Of a stretch of DNA of 25,225 nucleotides, positions 15,523 through 23,759 are shown in pieces. This DNA comes from an uncultured Veillonella sp. (lineage in GTDB: Bacteria; Bacillota; Negativicutes; Veillonellales; Veillonellaceae): the NCBI RefSeq assembly GCF_900545795.1, contig NZ_URAR01000023.1:1-25225 (forward strand), written 5' to 3'. Within the stretch, counting starts at the first letter, position 1; each line of letters begins with the position of its first letter. The notes beneath the pieces are model-generated. The model saw only the letters and a program-made list of their open reading frames with translations, was not told where the DNA came from and did no database searches. A program made the position numbers and the translations under genes.

Positions 15523-16122
15523 TTATTTTGTTTCACTAGCGTCTGTAATAGTTTCTTCTGTAGTTGCTTCAGCATCTTCAATGATGTCTTCAGTACCTTC
15601 GGAAGCTGCTTGAGTTGCTTCAGTTGCCTCTTCAGTAGGCATATCAAATTGTGCTGTTTCTACAGGTACTTTACTATCGCCTAAAACGCAGCCGTCTAGC
15701 ATTTGTAATTGGGATGTCAAAATAGACTCCATCTTTGCTCTAAACACGGCAATTTCATTGCGAATAATGGCATATTTCTCTTGGCCTTCGCGCAAGGAAC
15801 GCTCTGCATCTTCAAGAATTTGCTTACGTTGTTGATCAGCTTCTTGAATGATAAGATCAGCCTCTTTGCGAGCTGCTGTCTTAACACTTTCGCCCGTTTC
15901 TTGAGCCAATACCAATGTATTATTCATGGTTTCTTCCATTTGTTCATATTGAGCCAAACGCTTTTCTAAATACTCAATTTTATCAGTCATTTCACGGTTA
16001 TCGCGATATAAAGTTTCATAATCGCCCACCAATTCCGCCATAAAAGCATCTACTTCATCACTATTATATCCACGGAACCCTTTTTCAAACTCTTTATTAT
16101 GAATATCCATTGGTGTAATCAT
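15523..16122 (-). CDS. divIVA: DivIVA domain cell-division/polarity protein
   Basis: DivIVA proteins are coiled-coil scaffolds that recognise curved membrane at poles and septa. The N-terminal MITPMDIHNKEFEKGFRGYN, with the following EVDAFM, is the conserved membrane-binding segment. Residues about 30-140 form a charged coiled coil. The last 45 or so residues are an acidic Thr/Glu-rich tail (many ATEE and TEE repeats) that looks disordered. AGGAGG lies 7 bases before the ATG, and ylmH ends 15 bases upstream. It is the last gene of the ylm cluster and is followed by a terminator rather than by ileS, its common neighbour in Bacillus. Confidence 0.95.
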   Translation of the reverse strand: MITPMDIHNKEFEKGFRGYNSDEVDAFMAELVGDYETLYRDNREMTDKIEYLEKRLAQYEQMEETMNNTLVLAQETGESVKTAARKEADLIIQEADQQRKQILEDAERSLREGQEKYAIIRNEIAVFRAKMESILTSQLQMLDGCVLGDSKVPVETAQFDMPTEEATEATQAASEGTEDIIEDAEATTEETITDASETK

Positions 16123-16137
16123 ATGTATCCCTCCTAA

Positions 16138-16923
16138 TTACATGAATCGTTTAAGGTAAACGCCGATACGACCCTTGCGAGATGTACCAGTAATAGCTTC
16201 AATTTTCATCCGCCCACGACCACGTAGGGAAATAATATCGCCTTCTTTAACTTCTTGTGCTGGTCCTTTAGCCTCTTGCCAATTCACCTGCACCAAACCT
16301 GCATTAATAGAGCTCACAAGTTTTGTGCGCGACAAGCTAAAGCCAGATGATGCTACCGCATCTAGGCGCAATGAAGCTACTGTAGTTCGTATCTCTTTAA
16401 TCTTCTCTTCCTTAGGAAGAATTTCACTTAATGGCAAATCTTCAACTGAAACCGATACCATAGCAATTTTAGTAAAGTTCTGCTTTACATAGTCTGCCAT
16501 CGTAGCGTCTACAATAAGTTGAGCTCCACCATTTTGCATGATAATATCACCAAAATGTTCGCGCTCAATACCAAGTCCCATCAAGGAACCGAGTACATCG
16601 CGATGAGTTAATAAGCGAAATCGAGGATCCCAAGATATTTTTAGGGCCTGCACACCAAAGTCTACAGTGCCTTGAAAATTGCGTTCAATAAAAGCGACAC
16701 GCAAGCGTTCAGCACCTTCATAGCCCCCTTCAGAAGCTACGCGCAACTGCGGTAAATTAGCTTTTATGGCATCTGCAATAACAAGACCTGCAGGCGACAT
16801 AAACTCCGTTACCCGATATGGTTTGCCCGCCACAACTTGCTCTGCTAAATCGAGCATGCGACGCGCTTGTTCACCATTACCAGACGCTTCAAAGTATCGA
16901 ATTAATTTTTCTCTATCCTTCAC
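16138..16923 (-). CDS. ylmH: YlmH-type RNA-binding S4 domain protein
   Basis: YlmH is a cytoplasmic RNA-binding protein found in division clusters and related to ribosome-associated quality control proteins. The N-terminal region has the family segment EFMSPAGLVIADAI. The S4 domain occupies about residues 180-245 (RLDAVASSGFSLSRTKLVSSINAGLVQVNW, then EGDIISLRGRGRM). The start is GTG at 16923, with AGGA 6 bases upstream. Length is 261 residues, usual for the family. It sits between proC (39-base gap) and divIVA (15-base gap), the same order as in Firmicutes except that ylmG is absent. Confidence 0.92.
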   Translation of the reverse strand: MKDREKLIRYFEASGNGEQARRMLDLAEQVVAGKPYRVTEFMSPAGLVIADAIKANLPQLRVASEGGYEGAERLRVAFIERNFQGTVDFGVQALKISWDPRFRLLTHRDVLGSLMGLGIEREHFGDIIMQNGGAQLIVDATMADYVKQNFTKIAMVSVSVEDLPLSEILPKEEKIKEIRTTVASLRLDAVASSGFSLSRTKLVSSINAGLVQVNWQEAKGPAQEVKEGDIISLRGRGRMKIEAITGTSRKGRIGVYLKRFM

Positions 16924-16962
16924 ACTATCGTTCCTAACTAAAAAATATGTAGTAAAAAGTCC

Positions 16963-17763
16963 TTATTTTTTACCTAACTCCAAGGACCGTTCGTAACAAG
17001 CCACTACCCCCTCATGTAATGAAGAGCGCAAGCCACCTTGTTCCATAGCGGCAATACCGGCAATAGTACTCCCTCCAGGGGACGTTACTTGGTCGCGCAA
17101 AGCAGCAGGATGAGAGCCTGTTTTTAAAGCCATAAGACCGGCACCATATAAAGTCTGAGCAGCCGCCTTAATAGCCACTTTTCTCGGCAAACCAATACGT
17201 ACGCCCGCATCAGCTAAGGCATCCATAATCACATAGGCATAACCAGGGCCAGAGCCAGATATAGCACTCAAGCGGTCTAAGTCAGCCTCTGATACAATGA
17301 CGGTTTCACCAATAGCATCAAACAACTCAGCCACTTGTTCTGTTAAATTGACAGTTCCTTTAGTGCCACTTGTAACGGCTGTAAGACCAGCTCCTACCGC
17401 AACTGGCGTATTAGGCATAGCTCGATACCAAACAGCTTGAGGTGCTAATTCTTCTAGACTTTGAAGGGTAATACCAGCCGCTACAGAAATACATACGGTT
17501 TCTGGTACAATGCCCTCTACTTGTTGCAATACAGTAGGTAATACTTGCGGTTTTAATGCCCAAATAATTGTATCTACTGTGCTAAGATCTGGAATTGTAG
17601 TGGCCACACTAACCCCTAACTCTTCAGTTAATTCAGTGGCATGTAGTTCTGACTTAACTACTACATAAGTAGTCTCCTTAGTCAACAAGCCACTTGTAAT
17701 GGCACCACGTAAAATGGCGCCCCCCATAGCTCCTGCTCCCACAAATAAGGTTTTACCAAACAT
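16963..17763 (-). CDS. proC: Pyrroline-5-carboxylate reductase
   Basis: ProC performs the last step of proline synthesis, reducing pyrroline-5-carboxylate with NAD(P)H. The nucleotide-binding segment FVGAGAMGGAILRG is at residues 7-20. The family signature of the C-terminal domain is visible in AISGSGPGYAYVIMDALADAG and DQVTSPGGSTIAG. Length is 266 residues. AGGAGG stands 5-6 bases before the ATG, and sepF ends 12 bases upstream. proC is found beside sepF in several bacterial groups; here it occupies the place of ylmG. Confidence 0.96.
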   Translation of the reverse strand: MFGKTLFVGAGAMGGAILRGAITSGLLTKETTYVVVKSELHATELTEELGVSVATTIPDLSTVDTIIWALKPQVLPTVLQQVEGIVPETVCISVAAGITLQSLEELAPQAVWYRAMPNTPVAVGAGLTAVTSGTKGTVNLTEQVAELFDAIGETVIVSEADLDRLSAISGSGPGYAYVIMDALADAGVRIGLPRKVAIKAAAQTLYGAGLMALKTGSHPAALRDQVTSPGGSTIAGIAAMEQGGLRSSLHEGVVACYERSLELGKK

Positions 17764-17775
17764 CTGGACCTCCTA

Positions 17776-18270
17776 TTATAATTGAGGCTCCTTCCAGGCT
17801 AATGATTCAGTTAAATCAGCATAATTTTGTTCAGTGCTATCAACAGTCACATTGGAAGGAACACAAAGATAGATTTTTTCGCCAACTTTTTTAATTGTTC
17901 CATCTAGAGCATATGTTGCACCGCTCATGAAATCGATAATACGTTTTCTATGGCTTTCTTCAGTGCTTTCAAAGTTAAGCACTACTGGACGCATATCGCG
18001 CAATTGATTTGCAATGTTTTGAGAATCTTTTTCATAGTCAACTGGTTCAATAATAACTAGTCTCATTGCTGTTGAACGTTGTGCCACGCTATTATATCCT
18101 CCTGCTGGTCTCGCCGCACGAAATGCGGAATTAGTAGTATTAGTAGTAGTCTGGGTTACATGTTCTGGCTCGTCGTATTCTACGCCTTCGCCATCATCAT
18201 AGATTTCATCTTCATATTGATCGTTAGTATTAGTTGTGAACATGTCTCTAAAGTTTTTTAACAAACTCAT
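17776..18270 (-). CDS. sepF: Cell division protein SepF
   Basis: SepF (YlmF) binds FtsZ and the membrane and helps anchor and align the Z-ring. The N-terminal MSLLKNFRDMF is an amphipathic membrane-binding helix. A disordered acidic and Thr/Asn-rich linker runs to about residue 65. The C-terminal SepF core follows, with LVIIEPVDYEKDSQNIANQL, RPVVLNFE and RIIDFMSGATYALDG. Length is 164 residues. AGGAGG precedes the ATG by about 8 bases. yggS ends 23 bases upstream. Confidence 0.96.
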   Translation of the reverse strand: MSLLKNFRDMFTTNTNDQYEDEIYDDGEGVEYDEPEHVTQTTTNTTNSAFRAARPAGGYNSVAQRSTAMRLVIIEPVDYEKDSQNIANQLRDMRPVVLNFESTEESHRKRIIDFMSGATYALDGTIKKVGEKIYLCVPSNVTVDSTEQNYADLTESLAWKEPQL

Positions 18271-18293
18271 CTGTGTATCCTCCTAGACCGCTC

Positions 18294-18980
18294 TTAAAAA
18301 TATACGCGGTTTCCAAAAATAGCTGTGCCAACGCGAATTATATTTGCCCCTTCCTCCAAGGCTACATCAAAGTCATGAGTCATCCCCATGGAAAGATGTT
18401 CAATTTGCCCTGTTGGAAATTGTGATTTCATATCTTCAAATAAAGCGTATGCCTCTCTAAAAATAGGTCGTGCCTCTTCTGGATTATCAAAAAATGGCGC
18501 CATGCACATAAGACCTTTTACCTGAACATTAGGCAATGTCTTAGCATGTTCAATAGCCCCTGATAATTCATCTACCGTCAGGCCAGTTTTACTCGCCTCT
18601 TCGGCTACATTTACTTGAAGTAAAATGTTTTGCACTTTGTCATTCTTAGCTGCCACTTTATTGATTTCATTTAGTAGTTTAATACTATCTACAGAATGGA
18701 TAAGCGTAAAAAGCGGAACTGCTTGGCGCACTTTATTCATCTGCAAATGTCCAATTAAATGCCAGTCAATAGCAGGGCCATTGTAGGTCATAATCTTTTC
18801 TTTTGCTTCTTGCACTCGGTTCTCCCCGACTGCCGTAATCCCCAAGCTAGCAACCTTTTCAACTGCTGATACGGGATGATTTTTCGTCACAGCAACTAAT
18901 TGAACTGTATCAGTTCTACCAGCTTTTGCCATTGCTACTTTTATACGTTCTTGCACAGTAGCTAATGCCTGTTCAATCAT
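18294..18980 (-). CDS. yggS: YggS/YlmE family pyridoxal-phosphate homeostasis protein
   Basis: This is a PLP-binding, alanine racemase-fold protein without known catalysis, which controls free PLP and amino-acid balance. Landmarks are LVAVTKNHPVSAVEKV with the PLP lysine, AVGENRVQEAKEK, WHLIGHLQMNKV, and LSMGMTHDFDVALEEGANIIRVGTAIFG at the C-terminus. An upstream in-frame ATG at 19016 exists, but the ATG at 18980 has GGGAGG 5 bases before it and fits the family N-terminus, giving 228 residues. A candidate promoter lies upstream, so it may begin the yggS-to-divIVA transcript. Confidence 0.94.
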   Translation of the reverse strand: MIEQALATVQERIKVAMAKAGRTDTVQLVAVTKNHPVSAVEKVASLGITAVGENRVQEAKEKIMTYNGPAIDWHLIGHLQMNKVRQAVPLFTLIHSVDSIKLLNEINKVAAKNDKVQNILLQVNVAEEASKTGLTVDELSGAIEHAKTLPNVQVKGLMCMAPFFDNPEEARPIFREAYALFEDMKSQFPTGQIEHLSMGMTHDFDVALEEGANIIRVGTAIFGNRVYF

Positions 18981-19043
18981 ATTTACCTCCCATATTTTCC
19001 ATTTCTGATTGTGCATTTCTAAAAATTACTTTCATGCGTTCTT

Positions 19044-19072
19044 ATTATATAATATATAGATTGTGATGTATA
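19044..19072 (-). promoter_or_regulatory. Putative promoter of the yggS-sepF-proC-ylmH-divIVA transcript
   Basis: On the minus strand TATACA (19067-19072, 4/6 to -35), a 17-base spacer and a perfect TATAAT (19044-19049) are present 64 bases upstream of the yggS start codon. Confidence 0.5.
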
Positions 19073-19136
19073 GCATTTATCTTCATTTATCTGCATTTTA
19101 CCGCTTATTTAGCAAAAATTTATATATCTTACGCCC

Positions 19137-19997
19137 TTATGGTCGAGCACTTAACATAGCAAACAGAGCCATACGACCTGTTTTGCCATGTTCTCGGCGG
19201 TAAGAATAGCAACTAGGCGAGGTCAAAGTGTCCGTACCACTAACGGTAATTTGACGTAAAGGAACCCCTTTATCTAGTAAGTCATGTACTATAAATTGTT
19301 GTAAATCTACACGCGGTGTCTCTATCTCTTTATCACTGCGATAACGATAATACACAATTTCATTAGGGCGTGTCGTTTCTTTGCGAAATTGATCTGCCAA
19401 GGTTTCACTCACTTCAAACGAATCGGCCTGAATAGATGGCCCTAAATAAGCATAACAATCTGCGGCACTAGTACCATAAGCCTCAGCCATAGCATCTAAA
19501 GTGAGGGCTGGTAAATGTCCAATAGCCCCCCGCCAGCCTGCATGAACGACAGCTATAGCATGATAGCGCACGTCATAAAATAAGACTGGCACACAATCAG
19601 CCACCAATAAGAGTAAAGGTGTTTTAGGTAAATTAGTGATCATCGCATCGCTATCTGGAATCGCCTGCTGTAAACTAGTGGAACCATAGCCTCGATTAAA
19701 TTCCGTCACTTGCGCAATACTAATTCCATGAACTTGCTTAGCACAAGTCAACTCTTCTAGTCTTACCCGTAAATGTTTTGCTAAACGGCGACGATTCTCC
19801 ACCACAGCTTGCACTTGATCATCCACATGCAAGCCTAAATTAAAAGAGTCAAAGGGCTTCTGTGAAACGCCTCCAAAGCGACGTGTCACACCATGCATAA
19901 GAGGAAATCCGGTCAAATTAGCTGCTGATTCAAACTCAAAGGGTCTCCCTGGAAATCCGCCTCCTTCGCGAATAATCGTTCTATTAAGTGGCTCCAT
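19137..19997 (-). CDS. pgeF: PgeF/YlmD family multicopper-oxidase-like purine nucleoside phosphorylase
   Basis: Family members, formerly called polyphenol oxidase or laccase domain proteins, act on purine nucleosides and include an editing enzyme for misincorporated L-serine in peptidoglycan precursors. The metal-site motifs are present: the His in KQVHG, the Cys in LVADCVPVLFYD and the His in VVHAGWRGAIG. The C-terminal SPSCYSYRREHGKTGRMALF is also typical. A GTG at 20006 is in frame but overlaps the ribosome-binding site; GGGAGG lies 8 bases before the ATG at 19997, so that start gives 286 residues. It follows the radical SAM gene after 253 bases and leads the division cluster. Confidence 0.93.
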   Translation of the reverse strand: MEPLNRTIIREGGGFPGRPFEFESAANLTGFPLMHGVTRRFGGVSQKPFDSFNLGLHVDDQVQAVVENRRRLAKHLRVRLEELTCAKQVHGISIAQVTEFNRGYGSTSLQQAIPDSDAMITNLPKTPLLLLVADCVPVLFYDVRYHAIAVVHAGWRGAIGHLPALTLDAMAEAYGTSAADCYAYLGPSIQADSFEVSETLADQFRKETTRPNEIVYYRYRSDKEIETPRVDLQQFIVHDLLDKGVPLRQITVSGTDTLTSPSCYSYRREHGKTGRMALFAMLSARP

Positions 19998-20006
19998 ATA
20001 CTCCAC

Positions 20007-20250
20007 CTCCCATGTCTACTACTTATGTTATGCTCATAAGCAATCCAACAATCCTAGCCAACAAAGCCTGTACTTTTCTAACGTAAGCTTTACATCTAAT
20101 AAGCTCTCACCAACAACCATCAAATGCCTTTGCCTAACCTACACAGCTTTTAACAGCCAACGCCCACCAAACTGAAGGCCTACGCCTTAAAGCATCGGCA
20201 CAACAGCGCGTGCTCACAGGTACCTATGAACTGCTCTCGGCCCTCAATAA
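20007..20250. other. Spacer between the radical SAM gene and pgeF
   Basis: About 240 bases have less AT bias than other spacers and hold no gene, terminator or promoter that I can support. The longest minus-strand open run without a start is about 22 codons. A weak AAGGC/GCCTT hairpin occurs at about 20175-20190. Confidence 0.4.
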
Positions 20251-22203
20251 TTACTCACATACACCACAACGCTTACAATGAGGCATGCAAGGTGCTGTAT
20301 AGGCTTCATTTAGACTTTGCTCCCATTCTTTAGCTAAATAATCAGCCTTTAAGTTCATATCTAACATAGACCAAGGTAAGACCTCATCAAGTTGACGTTC
20401 TCTATATAGCTCCTCCTCGAAAGGATAGCCCAATTCTTTGCAGGCTTGCTTAAATTGTTTAGCCGCTCCCTGTGCACCGCCAGCTTCTACAGCGGCCACC
20501 AAAACAGCGCCTAAGCGACGGTCACCACGGGCCAATACGCCTTGAACATACGCTTCTTTAGGTGATTCCACGAGGACTTCAATACGGCGATTCTTCTGCA
20601 AGGATTTCTTTATATGATTGAGCTTTTTACTCACTTCTTTTTGATCGGCCATAGGCATCCATTGAAACGGTGTAAAAGGTTTAGGAATAAAAGGATTTAC
20701 ACTCAAAGTGAGTCGGCCTTTGCAACCAACCTCAACCATATGGGCATATATAGTCTCTGCCATATTAATAATGGCCTCTATATCTTCATCTGTCTCCGTT
20801 GGCAAACCAATCATTATATAGAGACGAATATGAGGAATGCCACCCTTCGCCGCCAATGTTACAGCCTGCATGAGGGCTTCATCAGATATGCCTTTATTGA
20901 TAACTCTTCGCAATCGCTCACTACCCGCCTCTGGAGCCAAAGTAATAGTCTGTTGCCCACTGGCCGCCAAACCATCTACCACATCTTGAGTTAGCGAATC
21001 TGCTCTAAGAGAGGCACAAGAATAACGGAGTCCTTTTGAACGTATATAGGTAACTAATTCATCAATTTCAGGATAATCTGAAATGGCGGCTCCCATGAGA
21101 CCTACTTTTTTGCCCAATTCAGCGGCCCGATCCACACCAGCCTTTAACAATTCAAGCTGACGCACTCGCGGAGTTCGATAGCAATAGCCTGCCATACAGA
21201 AGCGACAATGACGCCCACAACCGCGTGCCACTTCTACTATGTACATAGCACCAAATTCAGTGTAATCTGTTGCCACCACAGTTTCTCCCAGTCGCTCAAG
21301 CGGTTGCCAATGACGCTTAACCATTTTCATGTTTGAATCCATTGACGAGCTTACCGCATTTGAGTTTACCACTTTCCCATCTAAGTGATTTTCACTCTCT
21401 CTAGCCGTATCCGCCTCAGCCCCTATAGTCCCTTCCGTTTGAGCTGGTAAAGGCTCTTCCTCTTGACAGTCTATTGACTTTTCAACTTGTGATATTATAG
21501 TCTCGCTAGCTAAAAGCTCTATATCACCCTCAGATGCCTCAACTTGAGTTCCTGTATATTGATAGCCTATAAATTGATTTTCCTTATTAAATAGCGGTTC
21601 ATAAAAATGTGGCACATATACGCCATCTAACTCATGCAATCTCGCTAATATTTCTAGACGCGGAGCACTGGTGGCACGTCCCTCTTCCACAACGGCAGCC
21701 ATGCGGCTTATGAGCCCTTCCCCTTCGCCCACTAAAAAGGCATCAAAGAAGTCCGACACCGGCTCTGGATTAAAGGTGGCACAGGGTCCGCCACCGATAA
21801 CGATAGGGTCTTTTTCAATACGATGCTTCCGTTGTACAGGGATGCGACCCAATTTCAATAATATAGGAATATTAAAATAATCCATCTCAAAAGTTATATC
21901 TATGCCAACCAATTGGCACTCATTTAAAGGACGCTGTGTTTCCACACTCATAAGGGGCAAGCGAAACTTATCATAATACTTCAAACCTTTAAGATTCGGC
22001 AAAAAATATCGTTCTGCCACACTACTAGGACGTTCATTTAACTCTTCATAAATAATCTGCATCCCTAGATTACTCATGCCCACAAAATACGTATTGGGAT
22101 ACACCAATCCTACTTTAAACGGTTTGTGTGCATCAAATGCCACACGACTATATTCTTTGGCCCGCAAGTCTTGTAGGGCACTTATGATATCATTTCTATT
22201 CAC
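20251..22203 (-). CDS. B12-binding-domain radical SAM protein (TIGR03960-like)
   Basis: This 650-residue protein starts with a region resembling the cobalamin-binding domain of B12-radical SAM proteins (VGLVYPNTYFVGMSNLGMQIIYEELN; later IGGGPCATFNPEPVSDFFDAFLVGEGE). A radical SAM domain follows, with the cluster motif C329-x3-C333-x2-C336 in RGCGRHCRFCMAGY. MIGLPTETDEDI and SVNPFIPKPFTPFQW are typical of the YgiQ-like group. Between the domains an acidic, low-complexity insert of about 75 residues (220-295) is present. The C-terminus ends in four closely spaced cysteines (639, 643, 646, 649), possibly a second metal site. The start is GTG with GGAGG 6 bases upstream. The reaction is unknown. 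The DUF2344 partner that often follows is not seen here. Confidence 0.85.
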   Translation of the reverse strand: MNRNDIISALQDLRAKEYSRVAFDAHKPFKVGLVYPNTYFVGMSNLGMQIIYEELNERPSSVAERYFLPNLKGLKYYDKFRLPLMSVETQRPLNECQLVGIDITFEMDYFNIPILLKLGRIPVQRKHRIEKDPIVIGGGPCATFNPEPVSDFFDAFLVGEGEGLISRMAAVVEEGRATSAPRLEILARLHELDGVYVPHFYEPLFNKENQFIGYQYTGTQVEASEGDIELLASETIISQVEKSIDCQEEEPLPAQTEGTIGAEADTARESENHLDGKVVNSNAVSSSMDSNMKMVKRHWQPLERLGETVVATDYTEFGAMYIVEVARGCGRHCRFCMAGYCYRTPRVRQLELLKAGVDRAAELGKKVGLMGAAISDYPEIDELVTYIRSKGLRYSCASLRADSLTQDVVDGLAASGQQTITLAPEAGSERLRRVINKGISDEALMQAVTLAAKGGIPHIRLYIMIGLPTETDEDIEAIINMAETIYAHMVEVGCKGRLTLSVNPFIPKPFTPFQWMPMADQKEVSKKLNHIKKSLQKNRRIEVLVESPKEAYVQGVLARGDRRLGAVLVAAVEAGGAQGAAKQFKQACKELGYPFEEELYRERQLDEVLPWSMLDMNLKADYLAKEWEQSLNEAYTAPCMPHCKRCGVCE

Positions 22204-22306
22204 TACCGGCCTCCTTACAAGTACTCATTCTACCATCAAACTATCAGCATTCTGTATCCTTCAACTTATATATAAAAAATAGTCTCAGAATTGCTATTAA
22301 TTATTT

Positions 22307-22315
22307 ATTATATCA
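22307..22315 (-). promoter_or_regulatory. Extended -10 promoter of the radical SAM gene
   Basis: TGATATAAT, a TGn extended -10 with perfect TATAAT at 22307-22312, lies about 104 bases upstream of the GTG start. The -35 position (TTTCTA after 17 bases) is weak, as is common with extended -10 promoters. Confidence 0.5.
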
Positions 22316-22381
22316 CGAATCGCATATAATAGAAAAAGCTCTCCCATTTCACTTACCCAGCCTATGCACTTTGAATTCCAT

Positions 22382-22429
22382 AAAACAAAAAGGCCACACC
22401 GAAGTGAGGCATGCTCACTCAGTGTAGCC
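22382..22429 (-). terminator. Very strong rho-independent terminator
   Basis: Arms within 22392-22429 form a stem of about 16 pairs with one bulged base and a 5-base CATGC loop, followed on the minus strand by TTTTTGTTTT. It ends either the gpx1 transcript or a separate small RNA. Confidence 0.9.
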
Positions 22430-22526
22430 ATCTATATAAACGGAGCCTAATTCTCCGGGAGGGATTTTTGTATGACTGCCAACAAACACAGTTCTTCAGA
22501 AGAAGTTTTTAGTCTGTTAACAAGTC
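22382..22526 (-). ncRNA. Candidate small RNA or structured 3' UTR
   Basis: On the minus strand three hairpins follow one another. The first (22526-22474) has outer GACT/AGTC, a 7-bp AACAGAC/GTTTGTT stem, and an inner CTTC/GAAG with a UUCU loop. The second (22457-22441) is CGGAG/CTCCG with a 7-base loop. The third is the strong terminator. Linkers are AT-rich with ATCCCTCC between the first two. No convincing promoter is seen upstream, so it may be cut from the gpx1 message. It matches no riboswitch or housekeeping RNA consensus that I recognise. Confidence 0.35.
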
Positions 22527-22601
22527 CATATTCTGCGAAATATTCTATCTATTTAAACAACAATAAGTTTTAACAATAAGTTGCTAGCAGTAAACGCCTA
22601 C

Positions 22602-23147
22602 TTATTCTCCAAGTAGCGTCTCAATAGTTTCTTTCATAGACTCAGGTTCTACCGTTGGCTCAAAACGAGCCACCACTTCGCCCTTGCGATTCACTACAAA
22701 CTTTGTAAAATTCCATTTTACTGAATCATCGCCTAAGAATTCAGGGAATTCTTTTTGCAAGAAAGAATCCATAAAATCGGCTTTTTCCCCAGTAAATCCT
22801 TTGAATCCTTGTTGTGAGGTTAAATAGTTAAACAAAGGAATAGCATTGGTTCCGCGTACATCAGCTTTGCCCATAATCGGGAAGGTTACGCCATAGTTTA
22901 ACTTGCAAAAGCTTTGAATTTCTTCATTATTTCCTGGCTCTTGCTCTAAAAATTGATTGGATGGCACACCTATGATGGAGAAGCCTTTCTCCTTATATTC
23001 TTTATACAAAGCTTCTAAGCCTTCATATTGCGGTGTAAAACCACATTTACTAGCCACATTAACAATCACAAGTACTTGATCTTTAAATTGCTCCATAGAA
23101 ATATCATTGCCAGATTTATCTTTTACACTATATTCATATACGCTCAT
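22602..23147 (-). CDS. Cysteine-type glutathione peroxidase (thiol peroxidase), copy 1
   Basis: This enzyme reduces hydrogen peroxide and organic peroxides in the cytoplasm; bacterial Cys forms usually use thioredoxin. The catalytic tetrad is visible: C35 in ASKCGFT, Q65 in VPSNQF, and W145 with N146 in KWNFTKF. C81 (SFCKLNYG) is in the place of the resolving cysteine of thioredoxin-dependent forms. There is no selenocysteine codon. Length is 181 residues. AGGAGG lies about 6 bases before the ATG. It is a close paralogue of the gene at 24094-24636, with a ferritin-like gene between them. Confidence 0.95.
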   Translation of the reverse strand: MSVYEYSVKDKSGNDISMEQFKDQVLVIVNVASKCGFTPQYEGLEALYKEYKEKGFSIIGVPSNQFLEQEPGNNEEIQSFCKLNYGVTFPIMGKADVRGTNAIPLFNYLTSQQGFKGFTGEKADFMDSFLQKEFPEFLGDDSVKWNFTKFVVNRKGEVVARFEPTVEPESMKETIETLLGE

Positions 23148-23172
23148 GTGAACCTCCTATGTTCAACTATTT

Positions 23173-23207
23173 GGTAGCTCTACAGCTCTTCTGATTATAG
23201 AGCTACC
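23173..23207. promoter_or_regulatory. 10-bp inverted repeat just upstream of gpx copy 1
   Basis: Perfect arms GGTAGCTCTA and TAGAGCTACC (23173-23182, 23198-23207) enclose a 15-base loop, 26 bases before the start codon. No T-run follows on the minus strand. It could be a leader hairpin, an operator, or a weak end of the ferritin-like transcript. Confidence 0.5.
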
Positions 23208-23300
23208 TTTCTATTTATTAGCTAACTGTATTCGCTATACTACATTTGCTACTTATTTTTACTATATTGTATTTCCTATCAAATCCTCTTAATAGCTATA

Positions 23301-23759
23301 TTAAATTTGTTGAACTAAATAATTTTGGATGCCAATCTTTTCGATTAGTTCTACTTGTGCTTGAGACCAGTTTAAGTCCTCTTCCTCATCTAAATAGTAC
23401 TCTTTTAAAATATCATAACTACCGATATCAACTTGATCTAAGGAAACGATGCTTTCTAAGAAAGCCATCCCCTTTTGTTGTACATCTAAATCATGCTTTA
23501 AGTATTCTTCAAAGTTTTCAAATACTGGCATTGGCTCAGCAGCTCGCTGCTCCACTACAACGCCTAAATCTAACAAACGATTAATAAATTTGCTAACGAA
23601 TTCACGTTCTTCCGCGGCATGCGCTTTATACTTATCGCCTAATTTGCTAAATCCTTGACTAGCAAAAATATGACCGTGAATTTCATGGTGCAACGCACCT
23701 GCAGATAATGCACTTACTAATAATTGAAAATGTTTTGCAGCTTGTTCTCTTTTGTTCAT
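23301..23759 (-). CDS. Ferritin-like four-helix protein
   Basis: This is a 152-residue, almost entirely helical protein of the ferritin/bacterioferritin-like superfamily, probably for iron storage or peroxide-linked iron oxidation. Candidate di-iron ligands are E26 and H29 in HHEIHGH, E50/E51 with H47 in AHAAEEREF, and Glu residues in LKEYYLDEEEDLNW (about 119-131), the E-x2-H and E-rich patterns expected on helices 2 and 4. It may be closer to bacterioferritin or a Dps-like group; that cannot be settled by eye. GGAG stands 10 bases before the ATG. A near-consensus promoter lies about 170 bases upstream. Confidence 0.8.
   Translation of the reverse strand: MNKREQAAKHFQLLVSALSAGALHHEIHGHIFASQGFSKLGDKYKAHAAEEREFVSKFINRLLDLGVVVEQRAAEPMPVFENFEEYLKHDLDVQQKGMAFLESIVSLDQVDIGSYDILKEYYLDEEEDLNWSQAQVELIEKIGIQNYLVQQI

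Noticed and set aside
22382..22601. A riboswitch controlling the radical SAM gene
   Set aside because: The terminator is followed by almost 70 bases and then an independent extended -10 promoter, so it is unlikely to control that gene in cis; no known aptamer consensus was seen.
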